DNA of 64,000 nt from Candidatus Nitrosoglobus terrae (GTDB lineage: Bacteria > Pseudomonadota > Gammaproteobacteria > Nitrosococcales > Nitrosococcaceae): positions 310,001-374,000 of the forward strand of contig NZ_AP014836.1 of assembly GCF_002356115.1 (NCBI RefSeq), written 5' to 3'. Below are positions 1-8,223 of this stretch, in pieces (the stretch's first letter is position 1; each line of letters starts with the position of its first letter). The translations under genes were made by a program, and so were the position numbers. The notes beneath the pieces were generated by a model. It did no database searches and was not told where the DNA came from. It saw only the letters and a list, made by a program, of their open reading frames with translations.

Positions 1-57
1 GGTTATTCGTATTGAGCGCATTTGTTGCGGCTGTAATTCTTGAAAACCGGTGGATCG

Positions 58-186
58 TTATTGAAAGCTCAGTTCTGCAATTTCATCCGCCCAAGCCTTC
101 TTTCCATCACCACGTAGGTATTCAATAGCTGCCTTTTTGGATGGAGAGATATAGTCAACCGTATTTTGCCCAAAAGTGCTATATTT
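58..186 (-). pseudogene. orphan C-terminal coding fragment, unidentified
   Basis: The minus strand is open for about 42 codons before a TAA stop, with an in-frame TAG just upstream and no usable start codon. The peptide contains the stretch VDYISPSKKAAIEYLRGDG and reads like the tail of a real protein. It lies just downstream of the PLP decarboxylase that ends the putative operon. I do not recognise the family. It may be the decayed end of a former ninth gene or chance coding potential. Confidence 0.25.
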
Positions 187-207
187 CTATAGAAGAAGTG
201 AATAGAG

Positions 208-1737
208 TCAACCTCTACCATTATGTTTACTCAGTAAAGCTATAGCAGTATTTCTGATTTCATCAAGCAGCATAGAAAAATGCTGAATTTCGATTAAATG
301 ATTCATAAACACCACACGTAAAGCGGCTACTCCATCTATATCCACCTTTGAAATAAAAAATTTCCCCTCTTCGCAGATGCGATTTCTGATGGCTACCTGA
401 AATTCTGACAGTGTTAAATCTTTCGGTATGATGGCTGGACAGTAGCGGAAACAGAGGATGTTTAATTCAGGCTCATGAATTATTTCAAACTCTTTCTGCT
501 CGCTCAGTATTTGAAAGGCCTCTCTGGCTAGGCTGCATAGATATTCTATTTTTTCAACAAATAATTTTTCGCCATATAGACTCCATGTAGTCCATAAATT
601 CATAATTAACGGCCTTTTTGTACACTCGAAATTCTGCTTAGCGCTATCGAATTGAGTATAAATGCTCGGCTGTTTTTCAAATACATAACTTGCATCTTGG
701 CTTTCAGTCTGCTGAAAAGCACTGAAGCTTTTATGTTTATCCTTATAAAAAAGGAGTGTACACACTGCTGGCATGAACATCGTTTTATGTGCATCCCAAC
801 AGAAAGAATCACATTTTTCGATCCCTTTTAATTTATGACGAAGTAGACTGGAAACTAACAAGCCGCCACCATGCGCGGCATCGACGTGTAACCAGCAATC
901 TCGTTCCTGTGCAATATCGGCCAGTTCGTCGAGTGGATCGAAGGCACCAACTGACGTTGTGCCTGACGACGCGACAATACAGAATACTTTGCATCCGCGC
1001 TGCTCAGCGTCATCAAGTATAGGGCGTACTTTGTCAATATGAATTCGATATTTTTTGTCAAGTGGCAAACGCACAACCTGCTGTTCACCAATGCCGAGTA
1101 TTCCCGCGGCTCGCAATACGCTGTAATGCACATCTTCACTAACTGCGAGTACGGGTCGAGTTTGCTGGCCGACTCCAGTTATGCCTGCACGCCAGAACTG
1201 TGGAAATTTATCATTGCGCGCAGCAAGAATTGCGGTCAGATTGGCTAAAGAGCCTCCAGAGGTGGTTATCATCGCAAATTTTTCTGGCGAGTACCCGATA
1301 AAACGATTTAACACATCAGCCATGATCTGTTCAGCGACATTAGGTAATTGTCCCGCTTCATAAAAGGATGATGGCTGGCTTACGATCGAGCTAACTAAAT
1401 CGATTACTCCAGCCAAGAAAGGGGCACCTGAAAATTGTCGCCCCATATAGCCAGGGGAATGTACCTGAATTCCAGTGCTTATATACAAATCAATAATTTT
1501 TGCTAGATTTTCTTCGATTGCTACCGGTGAAGTTTGCACAAGAGGGGCCATAAATAATTCCTTCGCCAACCGTAACAAATCGTTCGGATCGCGCAAAGAA
1601 AGCCCCCTGATGGATGAGTCTGAAAGGTAATGCTCCAATTTGGACACAGCAATTTCAACACCTTTTCGTAATGAGGCAGGGTCGAAAGCCGCCATCTGCA
1701 AGCCCTTTTTTACAGCAATTTTTTGGGTCATTTCCAT
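208..1737 (-). CDS. PLP-dependent group II amino acid decarboxylase
   Basis: The 509-residue protein belongs to the PLP-dependent group II decarboxylases (glutamate, aromatic amino acid, diaminobutyrate and cysteine-sulfinate decarboxylases), which remove CO2 from an amino acid to give an amine. Family signs are TSGGSLANL near residue 159, the cofactor-stacking His204 in EDVHYS, HVDAAHGG at 284-291 and the PLP-binding Lys318 in DAHK. The usual length is 470-520. The substrate cannot be read from sequence. It is the last gene of a minus-strand series and starts 43 bp after the hydrolase stop. The start is ATG at 1737 with a second ATG two codons in, and the ribosome site is weak. The neighbours (aminotransferase, adenylating ligase, hydrolase) suggest a biosynthetic role rather than acid resistance, which is inference. 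Confidence 0.9.
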   Translation of the reverse strand: MEMTQKIAVKKGLQMAAFDPASLRKGVEIAVSKLEHYLSDSSIRGLSLRDPNDLLRLAKELFMAPLVQTSPVAIEENLAKIIDLYISTGIQVHSPGYMGRQFSGAPFLAGVIDLVSSIVSQPSSFYEAGQLPNVAEQIMADVLNRFIGYSPEKFAMITTSGGSLANLTAILAARNDKFPQFWRAGITGVGQQTRPVLAVSEDVHYSVLRAAGILGIGEQQVVRLPLDKKYRIHIDKVRPILDDAEQRGCKVFCIVASSGTTSVGAFDPLDELADIAQERDCWLHVDAAHGGGLLVSSLLRHKLKGIEKCDSFCWDAHKTMFMPAVCTLLFYKDKHKSFSAFQQTESQDASYVFEKQPSIYTQFDSAKQNFECTKRPLIMNLWTTWSLYGEKLFVEKIEYLCSLAREAFQILSEQKEFEIIHEPELNILCFRYCPAIIPKDLTLSEFQVAIRNRICEEGKFFISKVDIDGVAALRVVFMNHLIEIQHFSMLLDEIRNTAIALLSKHNGRG

Positions 1738-1780
1738 TCTAGCCTAGGTTATTTATTCTGCGTTTTATCGAACAGAGATG

Positions 1781-2296
1781 TCACAAAATATCTTGAAGGG
1801 TCACTAAGGATACGCGCGTTGATAAGGCAAACAACGCAATATTATGTAATATTTCACTAACGGTACTGCAGCAATCAGTCAAAACCGATATTTCATATTT
1901 TTCTGCCGATTTAGAGATTGCAGTATGCGTCACGCAGTTCTGGGTCATCATGCCGCAGATAAACAGCTTCCTCACTTGGAACTTGCTTAATAAATCTGCA
2001 AGCGTGGTTTTTTCAAAGCCATCTGTAAATTCTTTTACTACAACTAGGGCATTTGGAGCTGCAGCTAGGATGTGTGGGTGAATTTCAGCACCCCATGTAT
2101 TTTTATTAAAAAAAGGCGAAATCCCGAGTTCGCTGTTGGCGACGTGTTGAATAAGAATGACCGGAATACTTTGCTCCCTAGCCCGAGTGATCGCCTGTAC
2201 AATGTTTGCGAGCACAACATTCGCATTCCAAATTGGAAATAATCCACCTGGAAAATAATCATTTTGTAAATCGATGACTAATAGTGCTTTATTCAT
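1781..2296 (-). CDS. isochorismatase-like cysteine hydrolase
   Basis: The 171-residue cytoplasmic protein is of the isochorismatase/nicotinamidase superfamily. The catalytic triad is visible: Asp9 in VIDLQND, Lys88 in VVKEF and Cys121 in TQNCV, followed by the family's cis-peptide region MMTQN. Members cleave amides, ureas or vinyl ethers, so isochorismate, nicotinamide, carbamate or streptothricin-type substrates are all possible. It sits between the PixA-like array and the decarboxylase, all on the minus strand. A 111-bp gap with a GC-rich hairpin separates it from the upstream pixA-like gene. The length is normal and the start at 2296 agrees with the family N-terminus. Confidence 0.88.
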   Translation of the reverse strand: MNKALLVIDLQNDYFPGGLFPIWNANVVLANIVQAITRAREQSIPVILIQHVANSELGISPFFNKNTWGAEIHPHILAAAPNALVVVKEFTDGFEKTTLADLLSKFQVRKLFICGMMTQNCVTHTAISKSAEKYEISVLTDCCSTVSEILHNIALFALSTRVSLVTLQDIL

Positions 2297-2329
2297 TAGA
2301 TCGGCCTGCCTTGATTAATTGTCGGAAGC

Positions 2330-2347
2330 GCCCCCTCTATAGGGGGC
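2330..2347 (-). promoter_or_regulatory. GC-rich hairpin between pixA-like gene 4 and hydrolase
   Basis: A perfect 7-bp GC-rich stem (GCCCCCT/AGGGGGC) with a 4-nt loop stands out in AT-rich surroundings, in the 111-bp gap inside the operon. No T-run follows on the minus strand. It could be a processing or attenuation hairpin that lowers expression of the two downstream enzymes relative to the PixA-like genes. The role is inferred. Confidence 0.4.
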
Positions 2348-2407
2348 TACACATGATCGACCTGCTTTTCAAAAAAATAGATTCAATAAAGATTGATTAA
2401 CTCTTCT

Positions 2408-2956
2408 TCAGGATATTGGTAACACCTTCAAGGAAGGTTTTTCCACTGTGTTTAGATAAACTTTCTCTTTTTTTTCTTCCTGCTCGAGTTCAAGTATGAA
2501 TCGATAAGGGTATACCCCAGGAGGCAAATCACTTAATACGATTCCAGCCCAATAATAATAGACTGGGGTATAGGGCGAGCGTATGAGATCAACTCCACCG
2601 TAATATTTAAGCTCAATCATGATCTTGCGCTCGGCATAACAATCTTCGTCGCCTCGCTCGGTATCAAGAAATACGATATTGTTGATTTTTGGCATTGGCG
2701 GCCAGTTTCCGTCGGGTCGTTTTTCCATTTCCATAGGGTAAATGATCCAATTGATCACTTGGCCTTGCTTACAATGGGTTTGTAGATGAGCTGTTCCTTG
2801 GCCATCCCCGCCGACACTATTATCCACCATATATAAGCAGTCTTTCAGGCTCTTGCTTTGGACAGCTCGGTGTAGATCGATCACAGTGACCACATTAAGT
2901 TGTACGGAGTTTAGTTGTCCTGGATTGCGTTTCTTTATTTCTGGTTGGTTTAGCAT
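2408..2956 (-). CDS. AidA/PixA inclusion-body family protein, paralogue 4
   Basis: The 182-residue protein shows the AidA/PixA signature: an N-terminal strand with VVTVIDLHRA, then YMVDNSVGGDGQGTAHL and QVINWIIYPM, and a C-terminal half ending in a PYRFILELE strand. PixA forms cytoplasmic inclusions in Xenorhabdus, and AidA homologues in Burkholderia and Ralstonia are quorum-regulated, but the molecular function of the family is unknown. It has an extended N-terminus of about 20 residues compared with paralogues 1 and 3. A strong ribosome site (GAGGAG) lies six bases before the ATG, which supports high expression. It is the fourth and last of four tandem copies. Confidence 0.85.
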   Translation of the reverse strand: MLNQPEIKKRNPGQLNSVQLNVVTVIDLHRAVQSKSLKDCLYMVDNSVGGDGQGTAHLQTHCKQGQVINWIIYPMEMEKRPDGNWPPMPKINNIVFLDTERGDEDCYAERKIMIELKYYGGVDLIRSPYTPVYYYWAGIVLSDLPPGVYPYRFILELEQEEKKEKVYLNTVEKPSLKVLPIS

Positions 2957-3067
2957 AGTATTCTCCTCTGATTAATCCTAATCGGAGTAGTCATTAATTG
3001 ATCGGAATAAAGATAATTAGGTTAAAAAGCTGACTTATCGCCGAACTTCAATTGGCTTGGATTGGGT

Positions 3068-3475
3068 TCAAATCTTCTTACCTACTAGTGCAAGATTCGA
3101 TGTTGTTGTTATCGGCTCATGGCGTGTACCCGCTTTAAATTTGATACTGTAAGGTACCTCTACGTCTACAATGGGCTTTTTAACCGTCCCAACCCAATAA
3201 CTGATGTCTGTTCCTGGATATATCTTCTTTTCTGGCTCGCAGAATTCCTTATTGATGTCGACACTATCAATTGCGCTATAGGCCTCACATTCCAAACATA
3301 TGACAGTCCAAACCAAACGATCGCCTTGCTCGACGACAGTGCGTAAATTTTCAGTTCCTTGCCCGATCGAACCACCAGCTTTATTGTTATCCATAAAATA
3401 GACAGAGCCGCTTATATCATCGTTCGCAAGACTACCCACCACATCAATTACAGAGGATATAGTTATTGTTTTCAT
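3068..3475 (-). CDS. AidA/PixA inclusion-body family protein, paralogue 3
   Basis: This 135-residue protein is the most compact of the four paralogues. It carries VYFMDNNKAGGSIGQGTENL followed by GDRLVWTVICLE, the characteristic core of AidA/PixA proteins, and an SYWVGTVKK strand near the C-terminus. No signal peptide or membrane segment is seen, so it is probably cytoplasmic. The start ATG at 3475 is only 29 bp after the stop of paralogue 2, so the two are almost certainly cotranscribed. Its ribosome site (GGAAG) is weaker than those of its neighbours. The function is unknown for the family. Confidence 0.85.
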   Translation of the reverse strand: MKTITISSVIDVVGSLANDDISGSVYFMDNNKAGGSIGQGTENLRTVVEQGDRLVWTVICLECEAYSAIDSVDINKEFCEPEKKIYPGTDISYWVGTVKKPIVDVEVPYSIKFKAGTRHEPITTTSNLALVGKKI

Positions 3476-3504
3476 AATCTAATCTTCCAAAAGGTCGAAA
3501 TTAT

Positions 3505-4293
3505 TTATAACATTGGTAGAAACCCGATGCCGGCTCCAGTAAATCCATTGATTTTCGGTTCGTCGGAGACCCGGATATAGGCATCGTGAGTTAAGTTAAT
3601 CGGAGTCCAAGTATGCTGCTCTTTATCAAAATCATGCAATTGAATATGCATCGTATAGGCGTATATTCCCTGTTTAGACGAATCAACTGAAGCCGCCCAA
3701 TACCAACCGTCCGTAACCGTGTCTGGAGAGCCGTAGGCCGCCGGATAGATAACGTTTTTTTCCACTGCCTCCCCCGTAATATCCGTGATAATTGGGGTCA
3801 TTGAGCTGATCTTAGCCGTTTGATCCGATAAGTCAGTAATCAGCTCACCGGTTATATCCATTAGCTTGATTTTGCCAAACCGGCTGTTAGTCTTGTGCCC
3901 CTTGGTCGATATGCCGAATATTTTTTTTGCTTTTTCTAGTTTTTCGCTTGTACTCTCTGTACCGTTGACTTTTCCATTATTAATGATCAAGTTCTGTAAT
4001 TTTTCGATTCCTTGGGCATCAGTATGTTTGGCTCGATCTGATAAATAAGATTTCGGGACACTTGGGGGAAGTGAGTCTAGGCCGTAGGCCAACCAATTCA
4101 ATATTTGCTCGTCGGCTTGAGAGCCATCGCAAAAATGAGTGCCATTAATTGCTGAAACCAATTTTCCGGTACCTTGGCCTTCAGAACCCTGTAATTTCAT
4201 GTTGTCGAAAAAATAGATATTGCCCTGCAGAGACTTCTCTTTTATGGCGCATTCGATATCAACCATTGCAATAATGCCAAGCTGCTGACTCAT
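3505..4293 (-). CDS. AidA/PixA family protein with large central insertion, paralogue 2
   Basis: At 262 residues this copy is nearly twice the length of paralogues 1 and 3. The family core is present at both ends: IYFFDNMKLQGSEGQGTGKL at the N-terminus and GWYWAASVDS plus AYTMHIQLHDFD near the C-terminus. Between them lies an extra stretch of about 100 residues. It is rich in Lys, Ser and Thr and holds two DITGE motifs about 26 residues apart (MDITGELITD, IITDITGEAV). An AGAGGA ribosome site precedes the ATG. The insertion could change assembly or ligand specificity. No known domain is recognised in it. Confidence 0.82.
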   Translation of the reverse strand: MSQQLGIIAMVDIECAIKEKSLQGNIYFFDNMKLQGSEGQGTGKLVSAINGTHFCDGSQADEQILNWLAYGLDSLPPSVPKSYLSDRAKHTDAQGIEKLQNLIINNGKVNGTESTSEKLEKAKKIFGISTKGHKTNSRFGKIKLMDITGELITDLSDQTAKISSMTPIITDITGEAVEKNVIYPAAYGSPDTVTDGWYWAASVDSSKQGIYAYTMHIQLHDFDKEQHTWTPINLTHDAYIRVSDEPKINGFTGAGIGFLPML

Positions 4294-4380
4294 AACTTTT
4301 CCTCTTTAATAGTTATTAATCTAATTGAAAACCATGGACCAAACATGACGAGTACTGATTCGGTTGGGCTTACATGAGGA

Positions 4381-4821
4381 TTAAACGCATCGCAAGGCCG
4401 GGGTATCGATATGTAGCAGAGAGTTTTTTCCCTCATACATCTGAAGCTCTAATCGATATTTGTATTCAACTCCGTAATCTATGCAATACGGTACAATTCC
4501 TTCCCATACATTCAAATATAATTTGGTACTACTCGGATTGGTTTGATTAATTGGCGCATTATCATCCGGATTAGGTTTCAAAAAAGTGATACTGCGGATT
4601 TCCACTGGAGTTTGTAAATCCACAGCCACGATGTGCCAGTGAATCGTTTGTCCAGGTTGGCACAAGGTAATCAAATTAAGGGTGCCCTGATTCAGGCTTC
4701 CGAAAGGGCTATTATCCATCATGCATATCATGCCTTTGTCGGCATCGCTACTGCTAGGTGCGCCGATTGAAAGCAGTTCAATCACATCCACCATACAAAA
4801 TATGTTGATTTTCGATTTCAT
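4381..4821 (-). CDS. AidA/PixA inclusion-body family protein, paralogue 1
   Basis: The 146-residue protein has the family layout: MVDVIELL at the N-terminus, MICMMDNSPFGSLNQGTLNL in the middle, then GQTIHWHIVAVD and a C-terminal YKYRLELQMYEG strand. It is the first pixA-like gene after the aminotransferase, whose stop lies 109 bp upstream across a gap that contains a small hairpin (TTCTCG/CGAGAA near 4892-4906). An AGGAG ribosome site is placed well before the ATG at 4821. No export signal is visible. The family function is unknown. Inclusion formation or small-molecule binding is possible. Confidence 0.85.
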   Translation of the reverse strand: MKSKINIFCMVDVIELLSIGAPSSSDADKGMICMMDNSPFGSLNQGTLNLITLCQPGQTIHWHIVAVDLQTPVEIRSITFLKPNPDDNAPINQTNPSSTKLYLNVWEGIVPYCIDYGVEYKYRLELQMYEGKNSLLHIDTPALRCV

Positions 4822-4930
4822 ACTCCGCTCCTGTTCGTTTTAAAGGCCATTTCAACAAGCACTATAAATAGATGCGCTCCCGATAGGCTTATTCTCGTGC
4901 CGAGAAAATAGGTAGAATCACGTCGCGTAA

Positions 4931-6112
4931 TTAGGCTGCCGATCTTTGTCTAGTTTTATCCAAAAACCCTTGAATACGCGCTAACGCAATTTGCAGATTC
5001 TTATAATGATTGGTGTAAGAAACACGAATGTGCTTGCTGTCCCATGGCACTACTGCGACGCGTGTGTGCTCCAACAATTCCTCTGCCAATTGATAGGCGC
5101 TTTCAGAAATATTCGAGACATCGACATACACATACAGGGCACCCTGCGGGTAAATAAAGGAAATTTCGGGAATTTCTTGCAGGAGATTAACCACTAATCT
5201 GCGACGTTGATCAAATTCCGAGACCATGCATGCGACGTTGGTCTGTGGGCCATCCAATGCTGCAACAGCGCCCCATTGTGCAACTGAGTTTGCGCAAACT
5301 ACTGAATACTGATGGACCCTAACTATTGCCTGAATCAGTTCGGCAGGGGCAGCGACATAACCCAAGCGCCATCCAGTCATCGCATAGCTTTTTGAAAATC
5401 CGTTTAGGATCACAGTTCGATCACGCATGCCGGGCAAGCTCGCGATGCTGATGTGTGAGTAATCTTCGTAGACTAGTTTTTCGTAAATTTCATCAGACAT
5501 CACGATCAAATCGTGTTTGATTGAGAAACTGGCCAATTCTTGCAATTGAGTTTTACTTAGAATCGCTCCGGTTGGATTAGTCGGTGTTGTAATTACTAAC
5601 ATACGCGTTTTCGCATTTAACAGCGGCTCTAAATCAGATTGAAGCGGCTGATAAGCGTTTTCAAGGAGAGTGGGTACCGTAACTGGGATTGCGCCAGCCA
5701 TACGAGCCGCCATCACATAGCTTGGAAACAATGGCTCTGAAATCAATACTTCATCTCCTGGATTGAGTAAAGCCATCATAGTGGTCATGATACCGCTGGA
5801 AACACCAGCAGTTACAATTATTTCATTTACAGGATCGAAGGTTAGCCGATTTTCGCGCTCAAGCTTTTGTGCAATCGCTTGGCGCAGCGGAATAATGCCG
5901 TAATTCGACGTGTAATGATTTTTTCCATCATACATGGCGTTACGCGCTGCTTCCTTGATATGGTTGGGCGTATCAAAATCCGGTTGTCCAACATCAAGAT
6001 GAATCACTGATTCACCTTGCCGCTCCAAACTATTGGCTCGTTCGAAAATCCGTCTAACACTAGAAAACGGAATTTCATTCATGCGCTGAGCAATTTTATG
6101 TGTTGCTATCAT
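4931..6112 (-). CDS. class I/II PLP aminotransferase
   Basis: The 393-residue protein is a fold-type I aminotransferase of the aspartate/aromatic subgroup. It transfers an amino group between an amino acid and a keto acid. Visible features are HYTSNYG near 66, the substrate-domain TPTNPTG at 176-182, SDEIYE at 206-211, the PLP lysine Lys241 in NGFSKSYAMTGWRLGY and the downstream arginine motif HIRVSY near the C-terminus. Length and start fit the family. Its start lies 11 bp after the stop of the adenylating ligase, so the two are translationally close. The context suggests that it supplies or modifies an amino acid building block for the pathway. The substrate is unknown. Confidence 0.9.
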   Translation of the reverse strand: MIATHKIAQRMNEIPFSSVRRIFERANSLERQGESVIHLDVGQPDFDTPNHIKEAARNAMYDGKNHYTSNYGIIPLRQAIAQKLERENRLTFDPVNEIIVTAGVSSGIMTTMMALLNPGDEVLISEPLFPSYVMAARMAGAIPVTVPTLLENAYQPLQSDLEPLLNAKTRMLVITTPTNPTGAILSKTQLQELASFSIKHDLIVMSDEIYEKLVYEDYSHISIASLPGMRDRTVILNGFSKSYAMTGWRLGYVAAPAELIQAIVRVHQYSVVCANSVAQWGAVAALDGPQTNVACMVSEFDQRRRLVVNLLQEIPEISFIYPQGALYVYVDVSNISESAYQLAEELLEHTRVAVVPWDSKHIRVSYTNHYKNLQIALARIQGFLDKTRQRSAA

Positions 6113-6123
6113 AATGTGTCTCT

Positions 6124-7662
6124 CTAAAAAGTATCCCGCAATAAAGGGGTTTTTCCGAGTGAGGTGCGATAAATCTCTGGTGACAGATGGTTAACAAGGC
6201 GAATTTCGAATTGATAGCCAGTTTTTTCTAAGTAATGAACGTTAGCTTCGCCACGGTTAAACATTGATAATGAACTGATTAACGCCTCCATAAACAAACG
6301 TTTGACTCCTTCGGTGCCAAGCCGGTATTCGATTTGGGTGCGTAAATCTGAAATCTCATCAACCACAGCGATAAATGTTAGACGTTGAGCGCGACGATCA
6401 TTGAAGAATTGGATTTCATGGGCAGCAGCCTCTAAATCGAAAATCCCGAATTTATTCAGCTCTCGGCATAGCGACTCATAGGCTCGTATCGCCATATATT
6501 GTGTGTCGCCTAGATGGATTATGTCGCCGGAGCGGCCAGAAAATTCGAACTGCTGAGTCTTCAATCTAGGCTCATCTAAATTTGGCCGGCGAATCATCCG
6601 ATCGCCAAGCTTAAATCGCAGAACAGGTGCTTCGTGCGCATGCAATCGAGTAACTACAAGCTCGCCTTCTTGGCCTTCGTCAACCCATTTACCATTATCG
6701 TCAACGATTTCAATGAAATGTAACCCAGGAACGGCAGCCAAATACGAAACTGGGCTTAATTGCACCCCAATAGTTTCAGCCTCTGTTGCGGCGAAATAAC
6801 TCATAATGGCTAAGTTTGGGTAAAGAGACTTGAGCTCTTCGCGTTTACGTTGCGGTAATACTCCACTGCCGTACAGCGCAACACGGAAAGTGTTTCTGGC
6901 TTCATCGCTCATATCAAAACCCAAATCGGTCAATATCGCAATTCCACGCGATATCCCCATGAAAGCCTTTGGCCCGCGATAAGACATCACATGCTGAAAG
7001 ACTTCCTTCATGATCGGGCCGGCAGCGATGTAGTTAATACCCGGAATATGCTGCAATACGCCTCCAACCATGGTTCCGCTACTCCACATCTGGTAATCAG
7101 CCAAACTCGTGATCATCCATTTTGGCTCAATTCCTTTCAGGTAATCGGTCAGTACATAGCGACCCATGAAATCACCAGCGATTTTGTAGGTATCCCATAA
7201 CTCCCGGAGCGAATAAACCGTTTCAGCAGGTGTACCGCTGCTGGTTCCACCGCTCGCAATGATTTCAAAACCACCGTGACTCAAAGGTACAATCATCCCC
7301 GGCCGCTGACCTGTGAAATAATTGCTGACCAAGGTTTTATCGGAAAGCGGCAATTGTTGCCATTCCTCGAAATTACGCGGGGCTTTATCAAGCCCCGATT
7401 GACCGATTCGGTCCTTCCAAGACGAATTCAGTGTTAAAGTATTAACTATTTGCTGTAAACGACGCATGATCAGCGTGTCTCTAGATTCTTGGGCGATCTC
7501 TCCGAATGGAGTTTCAAGAATCTTTTCGAATGCCAATATTTTTTCATAAAAAGAGGGCAGATTTATAACCTCTGTGACAGAGGTGGGTCGCAACTCCGAC
7601 TCAGGAATTAATTGGGTCGCAATATTTTCAGCATTTTTTTTATTTATTTTATCTATGTCCAT
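6124..7662 (-). CDS. PaaK-like adenylate-forming ligase
   Basis: The 512-residue protein resembles phenylacetate-CoA ligase and coenzyme F390 synthetase-type adenylate-forming enzymes, which activate a carboxylic acid with ATP. The ATP-binding P-loop SGGTSSGTP lies at 137-145, followed by the SYFAATEAE motif that contacts AMP. RLHAHEAPVLRFKLGD matches the hinge region preceding the C-terminal domain. The protein is slightly longer than classic PaaK (about 430) because of an N-terminal extension of about 60 residues. It is the first gene of the eight-gene minus-strand series, with a 560-bp upstream gap likely to hold the promoter. No carrier protein gene is seen nearby, so the product may be a CoA thioester or an amide. 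This is inference. Confidence 0.85.
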   Translation of the reverse strand: MDIDKINKKNAENIATQLIPESELRPTSVTEVINLPSFYEKILAFEKILETPFGEIAQESRDTLIMRRLQQIVNTLTLNSSWKDRIGQSGLDKAPRNFEEWQQLPLSDKTLVSNYFTGQRPGMIVPLSHGGFEIIASGGTSSGTPAETVYSLRELWDTYKIAGDFMGRYVLTDYLKGIEPKWMITSLADYQMWSSGTMVGGVLQHIPGINYIAAGPIMKEVFQHVMSYRGPKAFMGISRGIAILTDLGFDMSDEARNTFRVALYGSGVLPQRKREELKSLYPNLAIMSYFAATEAETIGVQLSPVSYLAAVPGLHFIEIVDDNGKWVDEGQEGELVVTRLHAHEAPVLRFKLGDRMIRRPNLDEPRLKTQQFEFSGRSGDIIHLGDTQYMAIRAYESLCRELNKFGIFDLEAAAHEIQFFNDRRAQRLTFIAVVDEISDLRTQIEYRLGTEGVKRLFMEALISSLSMFNRGEANVHYLEKTGYQFEIRLVNHLSPEIYRTSLGKTPLLRDTF

Positions 7663-8223
7663 TTTCCTACAGTAACCTTTTTGTAAGACACAATAAGCGC
7701 TAAAGGTGATTTTGTTTTATTTTATAAAGAAATAGGGCTCACGTTACTATGGAAAGGAAAAAAGATCCGTGATCCGCTTCACATAATTATGTAATAGAAT
7801 CAACTGTTAGCTGGTAACTTCTATTTTCACCTTCACTACTGAGCATTAGGCGTAGTTGTCATTGCAACTAAATATCTAAAGCAATTATAAAAATAATATA
7901 TTTATATACTAAATACAATAAGTATTTACTTATAATTACAAATAGATATGATTTTCCTTGAGTATTCAGTGCGGTGGGAATTGTAAAAAATAATGACAGT
8001 AGCAATATAAAAACCCTGAGGATATCAGGGCTTAAGGGTGTCTTTCTTAAGGGAGTTTAGTACTAATATTTCTATTAGTTTCAAATATTTATGAGTTGTG
8101 GAGCCATAACAGATTTAATATCTATTTTCAAGATCCAGAAATGTTAAAAATATTGACAGATTAGATGTCATTTTATTTTACAGATTGTTTTAGCGGTGGG
8201 TGATGAAGCAGGCTACTTAAGTT
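7663..8223. other. gene-free gap upstream of the ligase operon
   Basis: This AT-rich gap of 561 bp separates the MscS gene stop (8224) from the start of the ligase operon (7662). Both units read on the minus strand, so the gap should hold the operon promoter. I see one terminator-like hairpin at 8009-8030 and no open reading frame with a credible start. No clear sigma-70 promoter stood out. Confidence 0.6.
8009..8030 (-). terminator. rho-independent terminator downstream of the MscS gene
   Basis: Read on the minus strand, a 6-bp stem (CCCTGA/TCAGGG) with a 5-nt loop is followed at once by five T. It lies about 195 bp beyond the MscS-family stop and ahead of the ligase operon, so it would insulate the two units. 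The stem is short but the arrangement is canonical. Confidence 0.55.

Noticed and set aside
3119-3346. Plus-strand open frame of 75 codons
   Set aside because: It is a shadow of the third PixA-like gene. It has no ribosome site or family signature.
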